Source of the DNA: Membranipora membranacea
Lineage: Eukaryota > Bryozoa > Gymnolaemata > Cheilostomatida > Membraniporidae
DNA: 64,000 nucleotides
Assembly: GCA_914767715.1 (NCBI GenBank)
Contig: OU612073.1
Location: forward strand, 3,162,001 to 3,226,000
Direction: 5' to 3'
The notes beneath the pieces are model-generated. The model did not search any database, was not told the origin of the DNA, and saw only the letters and a list, made by a program, of their open reading frames with translations. Both the position numbers and the translations under genes were made by a program. Shown here one piece after another: positions 1 through 12,500 of the stretch (its first letter is position 1; each line of letters opens with the position of its first letter).

Positions 1-479
1 TTTACAGTGCAATACCCATCCTCACAATATGAAAAGCTCAAAAGAAATTATTTCTCCAGGTCTCACTTGTGACTGACTGCCATCACTCCTAGGCAAATGC
101 TTGACGGAGGTAGATTTTATGATGAATGAATGGGGTGGTTGTTTTCGCGCGGCTCATGAACCTGCAATGAAAGTATGTGTGTTCTGTGATGTGGCAACTA
201 CACATCCATCCACTGTTGGCTTAGTGCACCTTTCTTCGCAAACCAGACATCTCTAAATCATAAGAGCTTCAAAAAACTAGTGTTTGCGAAAAATAGATCT
301 CCAAGTACCATATGAAAAAGAGGCTTTATACACTCATTCAATGAGATACCACCACCATCCCCATGGTACAACTTTGGCCATCATAGTGGCAGCCAGAACA
401 TCATGGTATGCTCCAGTTAGATGATCTGACCCATTTAGAATGGTGATAAACAGCTGGGCACTCGATATGGACAGTCACA
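1..479. other. No gene seen
   Basis: AT-rich sequence with no convincing exon on either strand. One 16-base motif, GGTTGTTTTCGCGCGG, occurs near 136-151 and again near 603-618, so the repeat complex that follows may extend leftwards to here. Confidence 0.4.
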
Positions 480-640
480 AATAGGGGGGACAGTTTACAA
501 TAGGGGGGGACAGTTTACAATAGGGGGGGACAGTTTACAATAGGCCTGTTTTTATTGTAAAGTGTCCCCGGGACAGTTTACAATATTGTAAAGTGTCCCG
601 GGGTTGTTTTCGCGCGGGGGACAGTTTACAATACTACACC
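480..640. repeat. Short tandem plus inverted repeat complex
   Basis: Three head-to-tail copies of a roughly 20-bp unit containing GGGGGGACAGTTTACAAT are followed by inverted copies ending in TTGTAAAGTGTCCC. One internal part is nearly palindromic (GGGACAGTTTACAAT against ATTGTAAAGTGTCCC). This looks like clustered terminal inverted repeats of a DNA element, possibly nested insertions. No coding capacity is seen. Confidence 0.6.
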
Positions 641-839
641 GGTGCCACCCTAACGCCAGAACCGTGACAACCATGACAATGCAGTAAAGGTGGCACCAAC
701 AGAGACAATCCAGAATTAGCATGATGTCTGACTTACACCAACCAACTCTTGTGGCTGATCAACCCACTCTTGCGGCCGATCAACCCTCTTTTTGCGGTAA
801 TTGAAAATTGTGTTTAAAACCTGTTTTTTTTTGCTTATT

Positions 840-1412
840 GACGTCAGCAGTTTTGTAATTTGTCTGGGTTCATAGTATTTAAGAACATTGTTGTCTATTG
901 AAATTGATATGATTTGTTTGGCGACCCTCGGGTCGTCAAGCAGCGCTCTTTGTTTGCAACTTCATTCTGGAGACAGGTCAGTTTTTAAACACGAAAGTTT
1001 TACAGTTTTTATCATAACATTTTCTTTTATTGTATATTAGTGATATTTATAGGGATATAGAACTTGCCTTATTATTTGATAATGGCACAGTACAACACTT
1101 GGTTGGATTATTTATATCGTCAACTAATTTAGTTAAATGAATTAAATTGAGCATGCATGGCAACTAGAAAGTATAACTTGTAGAAATAAGACATGCATTG
1201 TTAAGTTGAATTGCGTTTGATGTTAAACCTGATAAGAATTAAAAGGCATGCTCTTGAGTCAAGTGTTTGATCTCTTGAGGTCGCATGTAAATAAGTCAGT
1301 GTCACAGAGTGAGAATCATCATACCGAGTTCTTGAGCACAGATCTCAGTAGCGGAGAGTTAATGTGGTGACTCCATAACCTGGAATCCCACAATTGGTGC
1401 CCAACCGAGTGA
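840..1412 (+). mobile_element. Possible LTR remnant with primer-binding-site-like motif
   Basis: A TATA-like box (TATTTAAG, 876-883) lies about 500 bases upstream of a segment ending in CA at 1391-1392. Two bases later comes TGGTGCCCAACCGAGTGAG (from 1395), which resembles a retroelement tRNA primer-binding site (TGGYGCCCAAC type). That order, promoter then CA terminus then primer site, is what an LTR and its internal edge show. No second LTR and no intact gag or pol was found downstream, and the 5' LTR edge is undefined. A chance match is possible. Confidence 0.28.
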
Positions 1413-1419
1413 GGAGAGA

Positions 1420-4400
1420 ACTTCACACCTTCAGATGATGAGACTGATAGCGTTGAATATACAAGAAAGAGGATGGAGATTGTGGACTTGGAGGAAAATG
1501 TCTTTGGAGTAGATGATCTAATACAAGCAATATAATGGAACCATTTATGTGTCTACATCGTCTACATTACTATAAGGAGAAAATGGAGATGGACTCTCTA
1601 GATGATGTAGAGACAAAACATATGGAAGCTGATATACTAGTGATGACATTTGGTCTTCTACTCATGATTCACCAACTGACAAGGTACCTCTGCAATTTCC
1701 TGATTTTACTCAACCAGTTCTATTCAGTCTCAGTCTACAACAGCAGACAAACTAATCTGGTGGTGTGAACACTGTAACTCAAAAAAAATAGAAAAACTTC
1801 AATAAAAACATCAGGCAGCCGTAACCTAAGATCCGCTAAGAGTAAAAGATTATGGAATGCAGCTGACTACAACCGACTGGCAACTGATCTTCATATAGCA
1901 GCAGTATAAGTGCAAGGGTCAGCACAAAATAATATGGTCACTGTATTAGTTAGGATGTAATGAATTATTTTAATATTTCATGAATTTTATACCTTCGTCT
2001 GTCCAGTAATCTAAGCAAAGCTTAGGTTCTTAGATCTAGAGTTGAGAGCAAAGTGGGATATATTTTTTTTTGTTAATGGACCTGAAGCAGTTGTTAAGGT
2101 TCTTCAGCCTTGGAAGGAAATGTCATGATTTTGTTATGACTGTCTTTTATGCATGACATTTTTGATTTTTTTTGTATTTCAGGAGATTTTGAGGTCTTAA
2201 ATTTTATATTGCAATGATTATCCTTGTGTGACATAAGCTATAATGTTTTTTGAACCAGTTAAAGCGATCGAGGACGATCGCAACCAGGGGGGTGCATGTG
2301 TCACATACACTGTATGTGACACGCCTAGGTGCATGACTCTACATGAAGTTAGGTGTTGTATATTGCACTGTCATGGTTGCCATGGTCCTAATCTGATTAA
2401 TTGTTATACTCTTCCCGCATTTACCTCCATTTTTGCACATTTAATTACCATCTAAATGCGAGGTTGGCCGTCAAAATAATGACGTATCATCCCACCTGTT
2501 TCTATTTTTACGACCTATTTATACAGGTCAGTATAAATAACAGTGGTTTTTGCTCTGAAGGATCAGTTACAATTGTGAGTTACAATTGCGAGTTACGATC
2601 GGGAGTTACTTGTGATAGTTACAACTTGGCGTTGCAATTTATCAGTTGCCTGGGGCATTTGCCCCAGGGTGTAGTTCAGTAATAAAATCATCAAACTGCC
2701 GAAAAACTGCATTCAGTATTATAAAGTAATCTCATATGAACTCTGCCAGCAGTGAACTGTCATGATCTTTCTCGATCCAACAGTTGATACTGGACATTGG
2801 CAAAGTAAAGACATGTAAGCCCCAGGGGCCCATGGTATTAGTATAGGCCTATGACCTGCTTCTAAACCTCAGGTCCAGGCCTCAAGTCTTATCCATTGTC
2901 AAGGCTTAAACCGCTGCAGTGGGCCTTAATCATTTCTAGTTCATACACATATGCAGCAGTCTTGTGGCCTAATCATGTGAGTCAGGCTTGATAAAAAAAT
3001 CAATGCACACAAAACTCATATACCTGGGCAAAATTAAGGGATAAAAAAAAATCAATCAACCAATGTGCCCATGTATGTTGGTTATGTAAACTGTGGTTGA
3101 GTGATTGTCAATTCAATATCAGTATTAGGCCTACCGTATAGATCTACAAAAAGTTAACTTGTGTATACACCTGCTTCAATTGAACTCAAGAGGTGGTTCC
3201 AGTTGGGCTCAATTGCCTGTAAAAGTTTAGAACAGGGTTTACAGTTATAACTTCTATCGACTTAAAATTCTACTTTTGTTTGCTTGAGAAGTTTGTTACC
3301 TAGCATGGTGCAACATGTGCATGCTGAATTCACCACCTAGCATGACTCATTTAGACTTACAATCACAAGTTCTTATAGGCTGGGACCACTGAAACCCCAC
3401 AGATTCTAGGTAAAGGAATCTCAAAAACTTTAAACTAGTGAGCCAAGTTAAAATGCTTGTCTCTGTTGATAACATTCCCACAATGCAATTGTAACTTCAA
3501 ATGCACATGGAGTTATGGTCAATGTCATAACAAGGAGCAACAACTCCTTGGTTATAAGTATGTCATACAACTTAAAATATGATATTAGCGTAGGACTTAC
3601 AGTACTATAAATTACCACCCACCAATCAGAGCCAACACATTCGCTCCTAATAAATTACATTAATATTATTGATTTACTTGTTTGTTAATAGCTCAAGCTT
3701 TAAAAAGATATTATAACTTTGATTCTTAAATTAACATTGAAAAAGAGAAAAAGCTTTCACTGTAAGAAACTAGGATCTATGATATTCATTTTATGCATGC
3801 CGCTGCCTGGCCGCCTGCCTGGCTGCGGGCTGTCACAAGGTACTCCTACACTTTCTTCCAACAATTGCTTTGAGCTTTGAACTAGATCAAGGTTAAAAAA
3901 TGCAAACATGCGTCCAACAAATTATACCGCCAGTAAGGGTCAGCTTCCTCCAACAAGGAAGAACTAGGTCTGTTCATTTCTAAACACTACATAGCCTGCT
4001 TATGGTGTATTCATAGCTATAGGTACTATATCAGAGGAAAATAGCTCTGAATAAACTTTAAGATTCTATGGGGTTGGGATAGGGAGGTATCTTTGGTCCG
4101 GCTTCATGCCCCTGACATAAAAGACGCAGCTTAACAATCTTGCCAAAACACTCAAATGCCAATTTCAGCCAAGAGATCATTACACGAAGAATCTAACTGT
4201 GCATTTCATTTTATATTTTGCCACAAGCGAAGCAAATTGTCAATTTTTCATGCATACTTAGACATGAGCCTACTTTTTATCTGCTGTTTTAAACGTCGGC
4301 ATGTAATTCACAACATTTTTGACATTCTTGTACATATATCCACACTGCGTTTTACTCCTTGATTTAGTTTTTCTGCATGAAAATATGTAAAAAAGATTGT

Positions 4401-4586
4401 GTTCAGGAAGTTTTAATGAACGATTGGTACTACTACTATTATTGTTATAAAGCTAATAATAATATCTCATCTGTTCTAGTTGGGAATGCTAGAAAATGTC
4501 CGTTTTTGCACTGCCGCACTATTTGTGAGATTTTAATTGTACAGTTTTGAATATGTTAACTAAGTTTTTTTGGTCTACTGTTGCAG
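1420..4586. other. Intergenic or intronic, no exon recognised
   Basis: No convincing exon on either strand. Since the malic enzyme exon at 4,587 must be preceded by others, part of this stretch is presumably one of its introns. It holds a half copy of the palindrome family (2,782-2,833) and a short CTGCCTGG-rich patch near 3,800. Confidence 0.4.
2782..2833. repeat. Half copy of the 20.8-kb palindrome family
   Basis: The segment containing GGACATTGGCAAAGTAAAG and then CCCCAGGGGCCCATGG matches one arm of the palindrome at 20,786-20,882 with a few substitutions. It is preceded by TTGATACTGG, which also occurs in the loop of the fold-back at 19,684-19,777. Only one arm is present here. Confidence 0.7.
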
Positions 4587-6815
4587 GACTATCTGGGAGA
4601 GCAGGAGAGTTTACACCTGAGGTGATGAAACTGATGACAAAAAACACAGAGTGTCCAATCATCTTTAGCCTGAGTAACCCACTTATAAAAGCTGAGGCTA
4701 CAGCGGCTGAGGTCTACTCCTCCCTAAAGGTACACAATCATCTCAAAAATAAGACATGACGTGTCTTGAACTTATTCTCTTATACTGTGTTCTAATGTGG
4801 ACGAAAAAATGGACATCACGTTATCTGCTAAAAACACTGAATTCAATTCTTCTCATTGAATGGAAAATTTAACATTGACTCATACAGTTAGAAAACTCAA
4901 CGCAGGGACTGATTTGACATTAATCTGATTGGCTGGCCCTACCAGGATGAATAATATAGTCTGGAAAATTGTGTTGTTTACAAAATTGCAAACAATAAGA
5001 AAATACCTTCAGCACATTCTGCGCATGCTCAGCTCTGGGCATGAGCTGATCTCTGCAAAATTGAGCCTCGGAATTCCGAAGCCACCTGATTGGCTACCTG
5101 CTCTGGTGACATACTCCCCAAAGCGTGTGGATTTGTTACTGATAGTTATCCTCTCTTGTCATTATTAGCTGATTTTGATCGACAGTGTATGCAGGGGATA
5201 TCCCATTTCCCCTTTCAAAAGTTGCAATCAGAACCCAAACTAAACTCATTGTTCTTGCACATGCGCGAATTCAAGTCACGCATGATGCATGCTTAGCCTT
5301 ACGACACCTGCTTTGTGGTAATGATACCCTAGTTTATCAGTGATCTACATGCCCAGTCAGATCACGAGAGTCAGTATGCCTTCAGCATTGATGATATGTG
5401 CACTTCTAGAATGATACTAGGGACTGGGTATTTTTTCAAGCCCTTTGTGTGGCAGAAGAAAGCTAATAGTGCTATTCCCAGATATGCAGTTCAAAGGCTA
5501 AAGATGATAATAATACAGCAAGCACAGCTTTTTCTGTGCCTCATGAGCTTGAACCTTGATAGTTGAGTCCCTTCAATTGTTTAGGGTCAAATGATTGACT
5601 CGGTCTCAACCACCTTGCAGAGCGAATCAATTGCTGCTTGAATGCAACGACCATAATCACGATTAAGTTTTCTTTCAACACTATCATTTCTAGTGACCTT
5701 TCTCAGTATCCAGTAATATTTAATCATTACTTTGAGGTTGTTATTTCTGCTAACACTGTAAACGAGTAGGGAGAAATAAACAGAGCATCTTCTCCCACAT
5801 ATACATTCTCGTATGCTAAATTGTAAGTATAATAGGTTCAGGCTAGCGTGCATATTGAAAACGCATCATTATAATATACATTTTAGTATGAACCTGTTTT
5901 ATTTACAATTTAGCATACAAGAATGTAACGCAGTGAAAGGTTAGCTCGATGATTGGGGCCTTTCAAGGAGATGCATCAAACTTTATCTCCACAAAATTTT
6001 CAAACCGGTAATCATACACCTAAGAATTAAATCATCTCAAATTATTTTATCAGGGACGGGCTGTGTTTGCGGGTGGTTGCGCCTACGCCCCATTCGAGAT
6101 GACACATAAGACATTTTACACAAGCCAGATCTCAAGTATATACGCAACTCCAGGTCTAGTCATGGCACAGGCTGCCTGTAGAATTGGAACTATGACTGAG
6201 GGAATGTTCCTTATGGCTGCACAGGTATGAATTAAAAAAACAATATCTTTATAGCTATATTTGAGAATTTTTCAATGTCAAAGTTTTATTATTTGGTGCT
6301 GAAGCTAGTCTGTATATCGACAAATAAGTGATAGCAGCCGGAACACGGAGAGGCTTATGAACCGATGTACTCTTTATTGTATGAACTGTGTAGGCATATT
6401 ATCTTTGCATTCACAAGCCATTGCATCAACATTTCACGGATTAAGGAGTTGTCACTACAATTACAAAGGGGTGATAACTCGAAACACCTGGCAGGCTGAA
6501 ATAATGGAGAGTGAATATGCAGTTGTATTTGCTTATCGAGCCCCGTTTATTGTTTAGATACTTGGAAGTTTTGTCAGCGATAACCACTTTGAGCAAGGTA
6601 GAGTCTTACCACCAATAGAATACGTCAAGGAAGTCAACACCAAGATAGCAGTGCAGCTGGTAGCCTACGCCTACAGAAACCAACTGGCCAACTACTACCC
6701 TGAGCCTAAAGACAAGAACTATTTCATTAAAAGTCAGCAGTACAGTGTCAACTATACCCCAGTGCTGCCCTGTGAATATAGTTGGCCCGTTGAGCCGTCT
6801 CTACTACAACAGTAA
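4587..6815 (+). CDS. Malic enzyme, 3' part (three last coding exons)
   Basis: Malic enzyme oxidatively decarboxylates malate to pyruvate with NAD(P)+. Exons at 4587-4729, 6054-6224 and 6558-6815 are joined by GT-AG introns with matching phase and encode about 189 C-terminal residues. Family landmarks in order are FSLSNP (malate-contacting Asn region), KAEATAAE, GRAVFAGG, then the C-terminal SDNHFEQGRVLPP, YPEPKDK and YSWP, close to the cytosolic ME1 pattern. Oddity: the segment that normally reads GQGNN, whose asparagines contact malate, reads SQISS, and SGSPF reads GGCAYAPF. Upstream exons with the nucleotide-binding domain and catalytic residues were not found in the window, so this is the 3' end of a longer gene. 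A repeat with a second element nested in it (4835-5496) sits in the first intron. Family assignment is firm; activity is uncertain. Confidence 0.9.
4835..5496 (+). mobile_element. hAT-like MITE, split by a nested insertion
   Basis: Parts 4835-5014 and 5379-5496 match the repeat at 25,991-26,278 and, inverted, 36,454-36,742. Ends are CACTGAATT and GTTCAAAG. The flanks GCTAAAAA and GCTAAAGA agree at 7 of 8 bases, fitting an aged 8-bp target duplication. The middle is interrupted by the element at 5015-5378. It lies in a malic enzyme intron. Confidence 0.75.
5015..5378 (+). mobile_element. MULE-like non-autonomous element, copy 1
   Basis: A 364-bp unit is flanked by a perfect 9-bp direct duplication, CCTTCAGCA (5006-5014 and 5379-5387). 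The termini CATTCTG and CAGTATG form a short imperfect inverted repeat. It is nearly identical to 24,047-24,428, which has a different 9-bp duplication, so the boundaries are well fixed. A 9-bp duplication is typical of Mutator-like elements. No transposase is encoded. Confidence 0.85.
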
Positions 6816-9534
6816 GATGAATGACAGGTATTCAGCGCCAATCTGAGAGTATTCCTACGTTCTTCCTAACATTTGCAAACCACTGCCTCACCTTCTATTC
6901 GATGCACGGAGCATCTTCTATTTTTTTAAATATTTAAGTGTATGACTAGATGAATGAAGGATTTCGAGATTTCGTGTACGAATCAGCATCGCCTTTTTTT
7001 CGATGACATAAAAATAATGTACCGACGGATAGTACAACTTTCATATAATGACAATGTTTATTTTCGATGCAGGGACAAACTTTTACCCGTATTATAATAA
7101 AAAATAAAACAGTAAATAAATAGAAAACATGAAATAACTTACTCTTTTTTTTAAAAGAACATTCACAATAATGACAAGTGAAGTTGGGCTACGAAAACCA
7201 AGCGTAAAGTACTAGGCCTCTTCAACGGATTTTGTTTGCAGTGCTTGTAATTCAAACAAACTTGCTCTATGATTTTCAAAATCAGAACGTTGAAAACTAA
7301 CACACACTAATGATAACGAATCTAATGTCAGAAAATACAACGTGTTTCTAACAAGTGTAAGAAACGAGTACTTCATTACATCGAGGGATTTTAACTCTAC
7401 GACTTTTTATGTCTGATGTCACATGTCACAATTTGGAAATGCCTATTTGTGGCACACATAGAATCACTCTAAAAACAGAAGCCATTGGGATTCTAATCTG
7501 ATTGGCCTGAAATTACTTTGATAGAAAGCGCAGCCACTTACTGTGTCAAACACAGGTAAGTGTGTGGACACAGTCAATAACAAGATGGGTGACGGTGTCA
7601 ACCTCTGTAATCTACAGTGATGAAATTTAAAATTAAATTGAAAGTAAATACAAAGATGATTGAAAAATTCCACCTCTTTTTCTTCTTAATTTGATCTAGG
7701 TGTAATACCTAACCCAAACCTTCTCCTTATCCTCAATCCTTCCTGGTTTCGGCACCAAAACAATACTGATAGTATACAGTCCCGTAGATCTAGGGAGGTA
7801 GGGGTGCTCTGCCTACCCTAGAATTCTCAATAGAGTAGCCTAAAAATGCTATAATTGACTATTCCTGGTCAGAATCAGCTATTTTGAGACTTCCATTTGC
7901 TATTTATACCATTAAACTGTTTTGGAGGTTGGGTACAGGGACTAATGAGGACCTTACAATACCCAACCTGGTGTCACTTTACACCCTCAAGAATCTTCGC
8001 CTCCACTACCTAGCAATCATTGAGGATAAACAAATGTATGAGGACGTTAGACTGCTGAATGCTGAATGAGATAGAAGTAGACACGTCCACCCCATGACAG
8101 CAGAAAGTTTAAACTTTTTGTTCTTATCAAACAAGGATATTTTATTCAAGAGGGTTACAACCATTGTTATAGTTATAATGGTTGGATCTCCTGCAGGATA
8201 TACTTATCAGGCCAGCAGACTTGAGCGTACTACCTCAATAATTATAGTTCCAGATCTCTTTTGTGAATCACAAATAGATTTTGAAGTGATACCTAGCTCA
8301 AATATTTTTGATTTGACATTTCTAAAAGATAGCTGGACCCCACAACACCAACTTCTTAGTTGGAAAGGTTGAAACATCTGCAGTAGCTCTGATCCATCGC
8401 GTCTTCGACCAGCCATAGCTCTTGCAAATGAACAACCAAAAAGCTTTTGCCAATACTCTTTATTGATTTGAGCTGCTCATTCCGTCAATTCTATTACCAG
8501 TAATTTTGTAAATGAATAACATTGTATGGGGGGTATACAAAAATGGTATAATTCAACAAAGCCATGCAAGGAGTTGCCTTTTACTATGTGAACAGAGTAC
8601 AACTCTTAATATGAAATGAAATCACAAATTGGCCTCAATTGGCCTATTTACATTTCGCCTATAGAAGCTACCTTTTAACAAGTGCACATAGAGCCTTTCA
8701 GTTTGATAAATCCAAACGCTACAATGCAAGGATAACCATCCTGAGCTGATGGGTTGTACATGCACAAAGTGACCATACTTTAGGCTATTCCCTCGTAATC
8801 TGCACACATATCCTATTATTGGAAAAAGTTGCGTTATTGTTTCTAGAAATACAACAGTTATTTTATGATCTTTTTATCTGAATACATAAACTTCCATCAA
8901 TTACAAGATTATTTTATATAGATAAAGATGAGGTGAGTGAAATCTCTGTCATCTATTGTTCTCATTTCATCAATCTGTGCTATTTTATTAATCTGAATAC
9001 ATAAAGATTCATATCAATAACAAGATGATATTCAAAAAATAATATAATGCTTACAAAAGAAATTTTCTATAGATTGTATACAAAAATTAGCTTCCCATCT
9101 TCATTCACTTTCATGTGCTGCTGAGTGTCCTGTGGTGCAGAACACGAGCTTATATATTCCATGTTGAGTGTGTTGCCTCTCAGTGAAAGTGAATTGCAAG
9201 TGAAATTATATTTAGTGTCGTTTATTTACCAAAAAAATAGGTGAAAAAGTGTGTTTTTGACATTTGAAAAAAATGAAGTAAAACAATTCAAAGGTAAACA
9301 CCAAGGGAAAACCGCTGCCCTAACTCCAATGGTGTATTCGGTCAGTGTGTGAGACTAATAGCCAGGCTCACGACCCTGGGAAAATCCATCGTAAGATTCA
9401 CAAAGGGAACTGAAATTGTAATAATCTAACCTTAATTACACTGTGTCACAGCAAGTCATAGCATCAATTTTTAAAACTCTGTGCAGTGAAAATAAAATCT
9501 TTGTCATCTCTTGTTCTCAATTAAAATTTAAATT
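6816..9534. other. Malic enzyme 3' flank and intergenic DNA
   Basis: An AATAAA at 7096-7101, about 280 bases after the malic enzyme stop, is a plausible polyadenylation signal. The rest is AT-rich with no exon recognised on either strand. The right part is presumably the 3' untranslated region of the minus-strand gene that ends at 9,535. Confidence 0.45.
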
Positions 9535-12500
9535 CTAATGTCGATTTTCTGGGGATGGTTGTGAACCAGGCCCATCTTTCACTCGGGTCGCCCCGCCTGA
9601 AGTGGTACCAGTCTTCATCTGTTCTTCTTTTACTATGCCTGTGAGCTGCTGTATCTCCGCTTTCATTTCTCTGATTACATCTTTAGCTTCCTCTTCCTTT
9701 GCTAGCAGACTCTTCATCTCCATTTCATCCTTTTTCACTTTTGATTCTAGCCTAGAAATTTTGACATTCGCTTTTGCAAGATCTTTTATCAAATTCAGTT
9801 CTCTTCTCATGGTATCAAGCTCCGAACCATCTTCTGGGTGTGTTGGATTGCATGGATGCCCATCCCTTGAAGCGCCAGCAGGAGCAATAGAACTACAATT
9901 AGAATAACTTGGTTGAGATGATTTTGAGAGAGCTCATATCAATCGAAAAATTTAATTATAATCTTTTCGTGTTGTATAGCAAGGTTTAATGACATATTGC
10001 ATAGTATGACATCATTGCATCTGATATTTTAACAAATCCTGGACAACTGAGTTTACTTTATTTTGTTAATATTCAGAAGTATAAAAAGTTTTATGTGATG
10101 GAAAAATGCCCTTGACATTAAGCGATGCCTAAATGAACATATGACCATCTGTAACGCCGAAGTGATCTCTAAATCAGCTGTAAATGCATTCAAAGGTCAT
10201 ATGCCATACACTTAGATCACCAAAACTCCAATACAGGCTACCAATATTTGCATTTGCATATTCAATCGATACATTATCATAAAATTGAACATGAATTCTC
10301 TCATCCAAGATTCGGCTATCTCTCCCAGAGACAACCAATTTTAGTTTGGCCACTGTGTTTTTCAGGCATAAACGTCACAACTTTGATAAAAAGAATTACC
10401 TGTCAGCTGCAGTGTTAGTTCTTTGATCTCGCCTTTTTTCCAAATCACTAGTACGGTTAGATAGTTGTTCAAGCTTTCCCAGTGCTTCAGTATGGATTAG
10501 ATTCAGGTGCTTCTGATTTCTGTTTATCCTGAAAATAGTACTTCTTTTTAATGAGACCAAAGAAATTTGATTATTGATTGATTCTCTCATACTGTGTTGC
10601 CTTGTTTTGACTACCACCACCTGAGAGGGCATAGAGGTGGGGCTCCCTGCACACAAAGCTGAGAAAATAGAGCAATCTTCAATTTTAAAACTCTCATCTT
10701 CAGACTTACTTCTTCAAAACAACTGGACCGTGGTGTTATCTACCCATTTCTGCTTAGAATGACCCATGTGCTTGTGTTTTGGTTTTGTTTTGATAAGCTG
10801 ATGAGCTTAAGTTTGCTATTGTTTGGAGTTGTTTGTCCAAAAAACGTAATCTGAGTAACTAACTCCAAATTGTTGGACTGAATTCATGTCTAAAATCTTT
10901 TATTGGTTTTTCATTTGAACTGACTAAATCTTTTCTTCAACTTTAAAACACTCAATCTTCAGTCTTCAGTAAAATACGCGGGGAGCCCCAGAGGTTTAAG
11001 TGTTGGCTAGAGCTTAGATTTGCTAGTATGGGTTGACTTAATATAAACTAGCACTAGATTTTGGTTATCTTGAGTTTGAGTCTTTTAGTGAGCTATTGAA
11101 AATGTCTGCGAAAGGCAAACCTTTCTTCTGACAAATCATATGCTCCTCTAGGGTAGTGAGGAAAGTTTGAAGTGAAAGACACAATTGCAACACATACTCA
11201 TACACCTTCTCATTACCGGCATGCTGATATCAAATATTGGATTGTAGCAACTCAGAGAAATTATACAATACTCTATTAGTCCGGTGGCAGCCTATGCAAA
11301 ATATGGCTAGAAATACAACTTCATTTAGAAGTTTGGGTGGACAGGGTTTGATAGTTGTTTCTGGTTGAGTTTTTTATGCTGATCGCAATGGTGATATATG
11401 TCAAGCTAATGATACTGAGATGCCCGATACTGAAGTGTAGTGATTCCACTCCAATTGACTTACTTTATGCGATTTGATATAACAAGAGCAGCTACTATGG
11501 CAATGGCAACAAACGCCACTACTCCAACAACTATAACTGCTTCTTTCACATCATCAAGCATTTCTCCCTGTTCGATTTGACCCTTTTCCAGTTCATCGAG
11601 TTTCCTCCATATAAGCATCATATTTTCATCTGTAATAGTGTTGTAGTAAAACTTGTTACATGTAAATCACAGTCGACATCATGAAAGGAATACTAACTGG
11701 TTGTATTACGCTATTCATTTACCTTCATCATCATACTGGGGAACCAATCCATTCTTTCCACCAGCTTGGTAGGTCATTCATGTTCATGACCCAAATTTGC
11801 CAATGTGCCTATTGACAGCTCATGAGAAATTCAATTTATAAACTCTGCACTGTCGCTGGTCATGCCTTTCCCTTTCAAGACCCCAAATTGAATGCCACTG
11901 CCAAGAAATCTAGCAAAGTTAAAACTCACAAACTAATATTAACATAAAATGAGGGTGACAGTTTTGTTTTTTATACCTGACATAAAATGCAGGAAATTCG
12001 GTGCATTGTTTGCTAGGGTTTGAGATGCAGATATCTGTTACGTTAGAATACAACTTTACAAACAAATTTGCCTTAATACAGTAGGATAGAGATAGGAGTT
12101 GATCCTAACAGTATATTTTGCCAACCCAACTAAAAAGAATATGCACAAGTCCATTCCCAGGTTTATTGTTTGTATATCGTCCTCACGACTCCTTCATATA
12201 TCTTGAAATATCAGATGGGATGAGGATACAAAAAAGTTCCTCATGCTGAGTCTTGGTCAACAATCAATTGCTACCTCTAGATGCTAATTCATGGAAAATA
12301 CAAATATATTTATGTTGAAAATGATGCAAGGACACCTATTGTCGTACTCATACCTGTAGATGGATTCTCAGTGACGGGAGCAGATCCTTCACCGCCTGCA
12401 CATATTGGAGTAGTTGGTCTACCTCCTAAATTCCAAACACCTTGTTTACAGGTGTATACATCTGAGCCATCCACTCCTTCTCTTCCCTCCAGACAGGTTA

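Noticed and set aside
9602-9907. Plus-strand hydrophobic ORF, 101 codons
   Set aside because: Antisense shadow of the coiled-coil exon of the minus-strand receptor.
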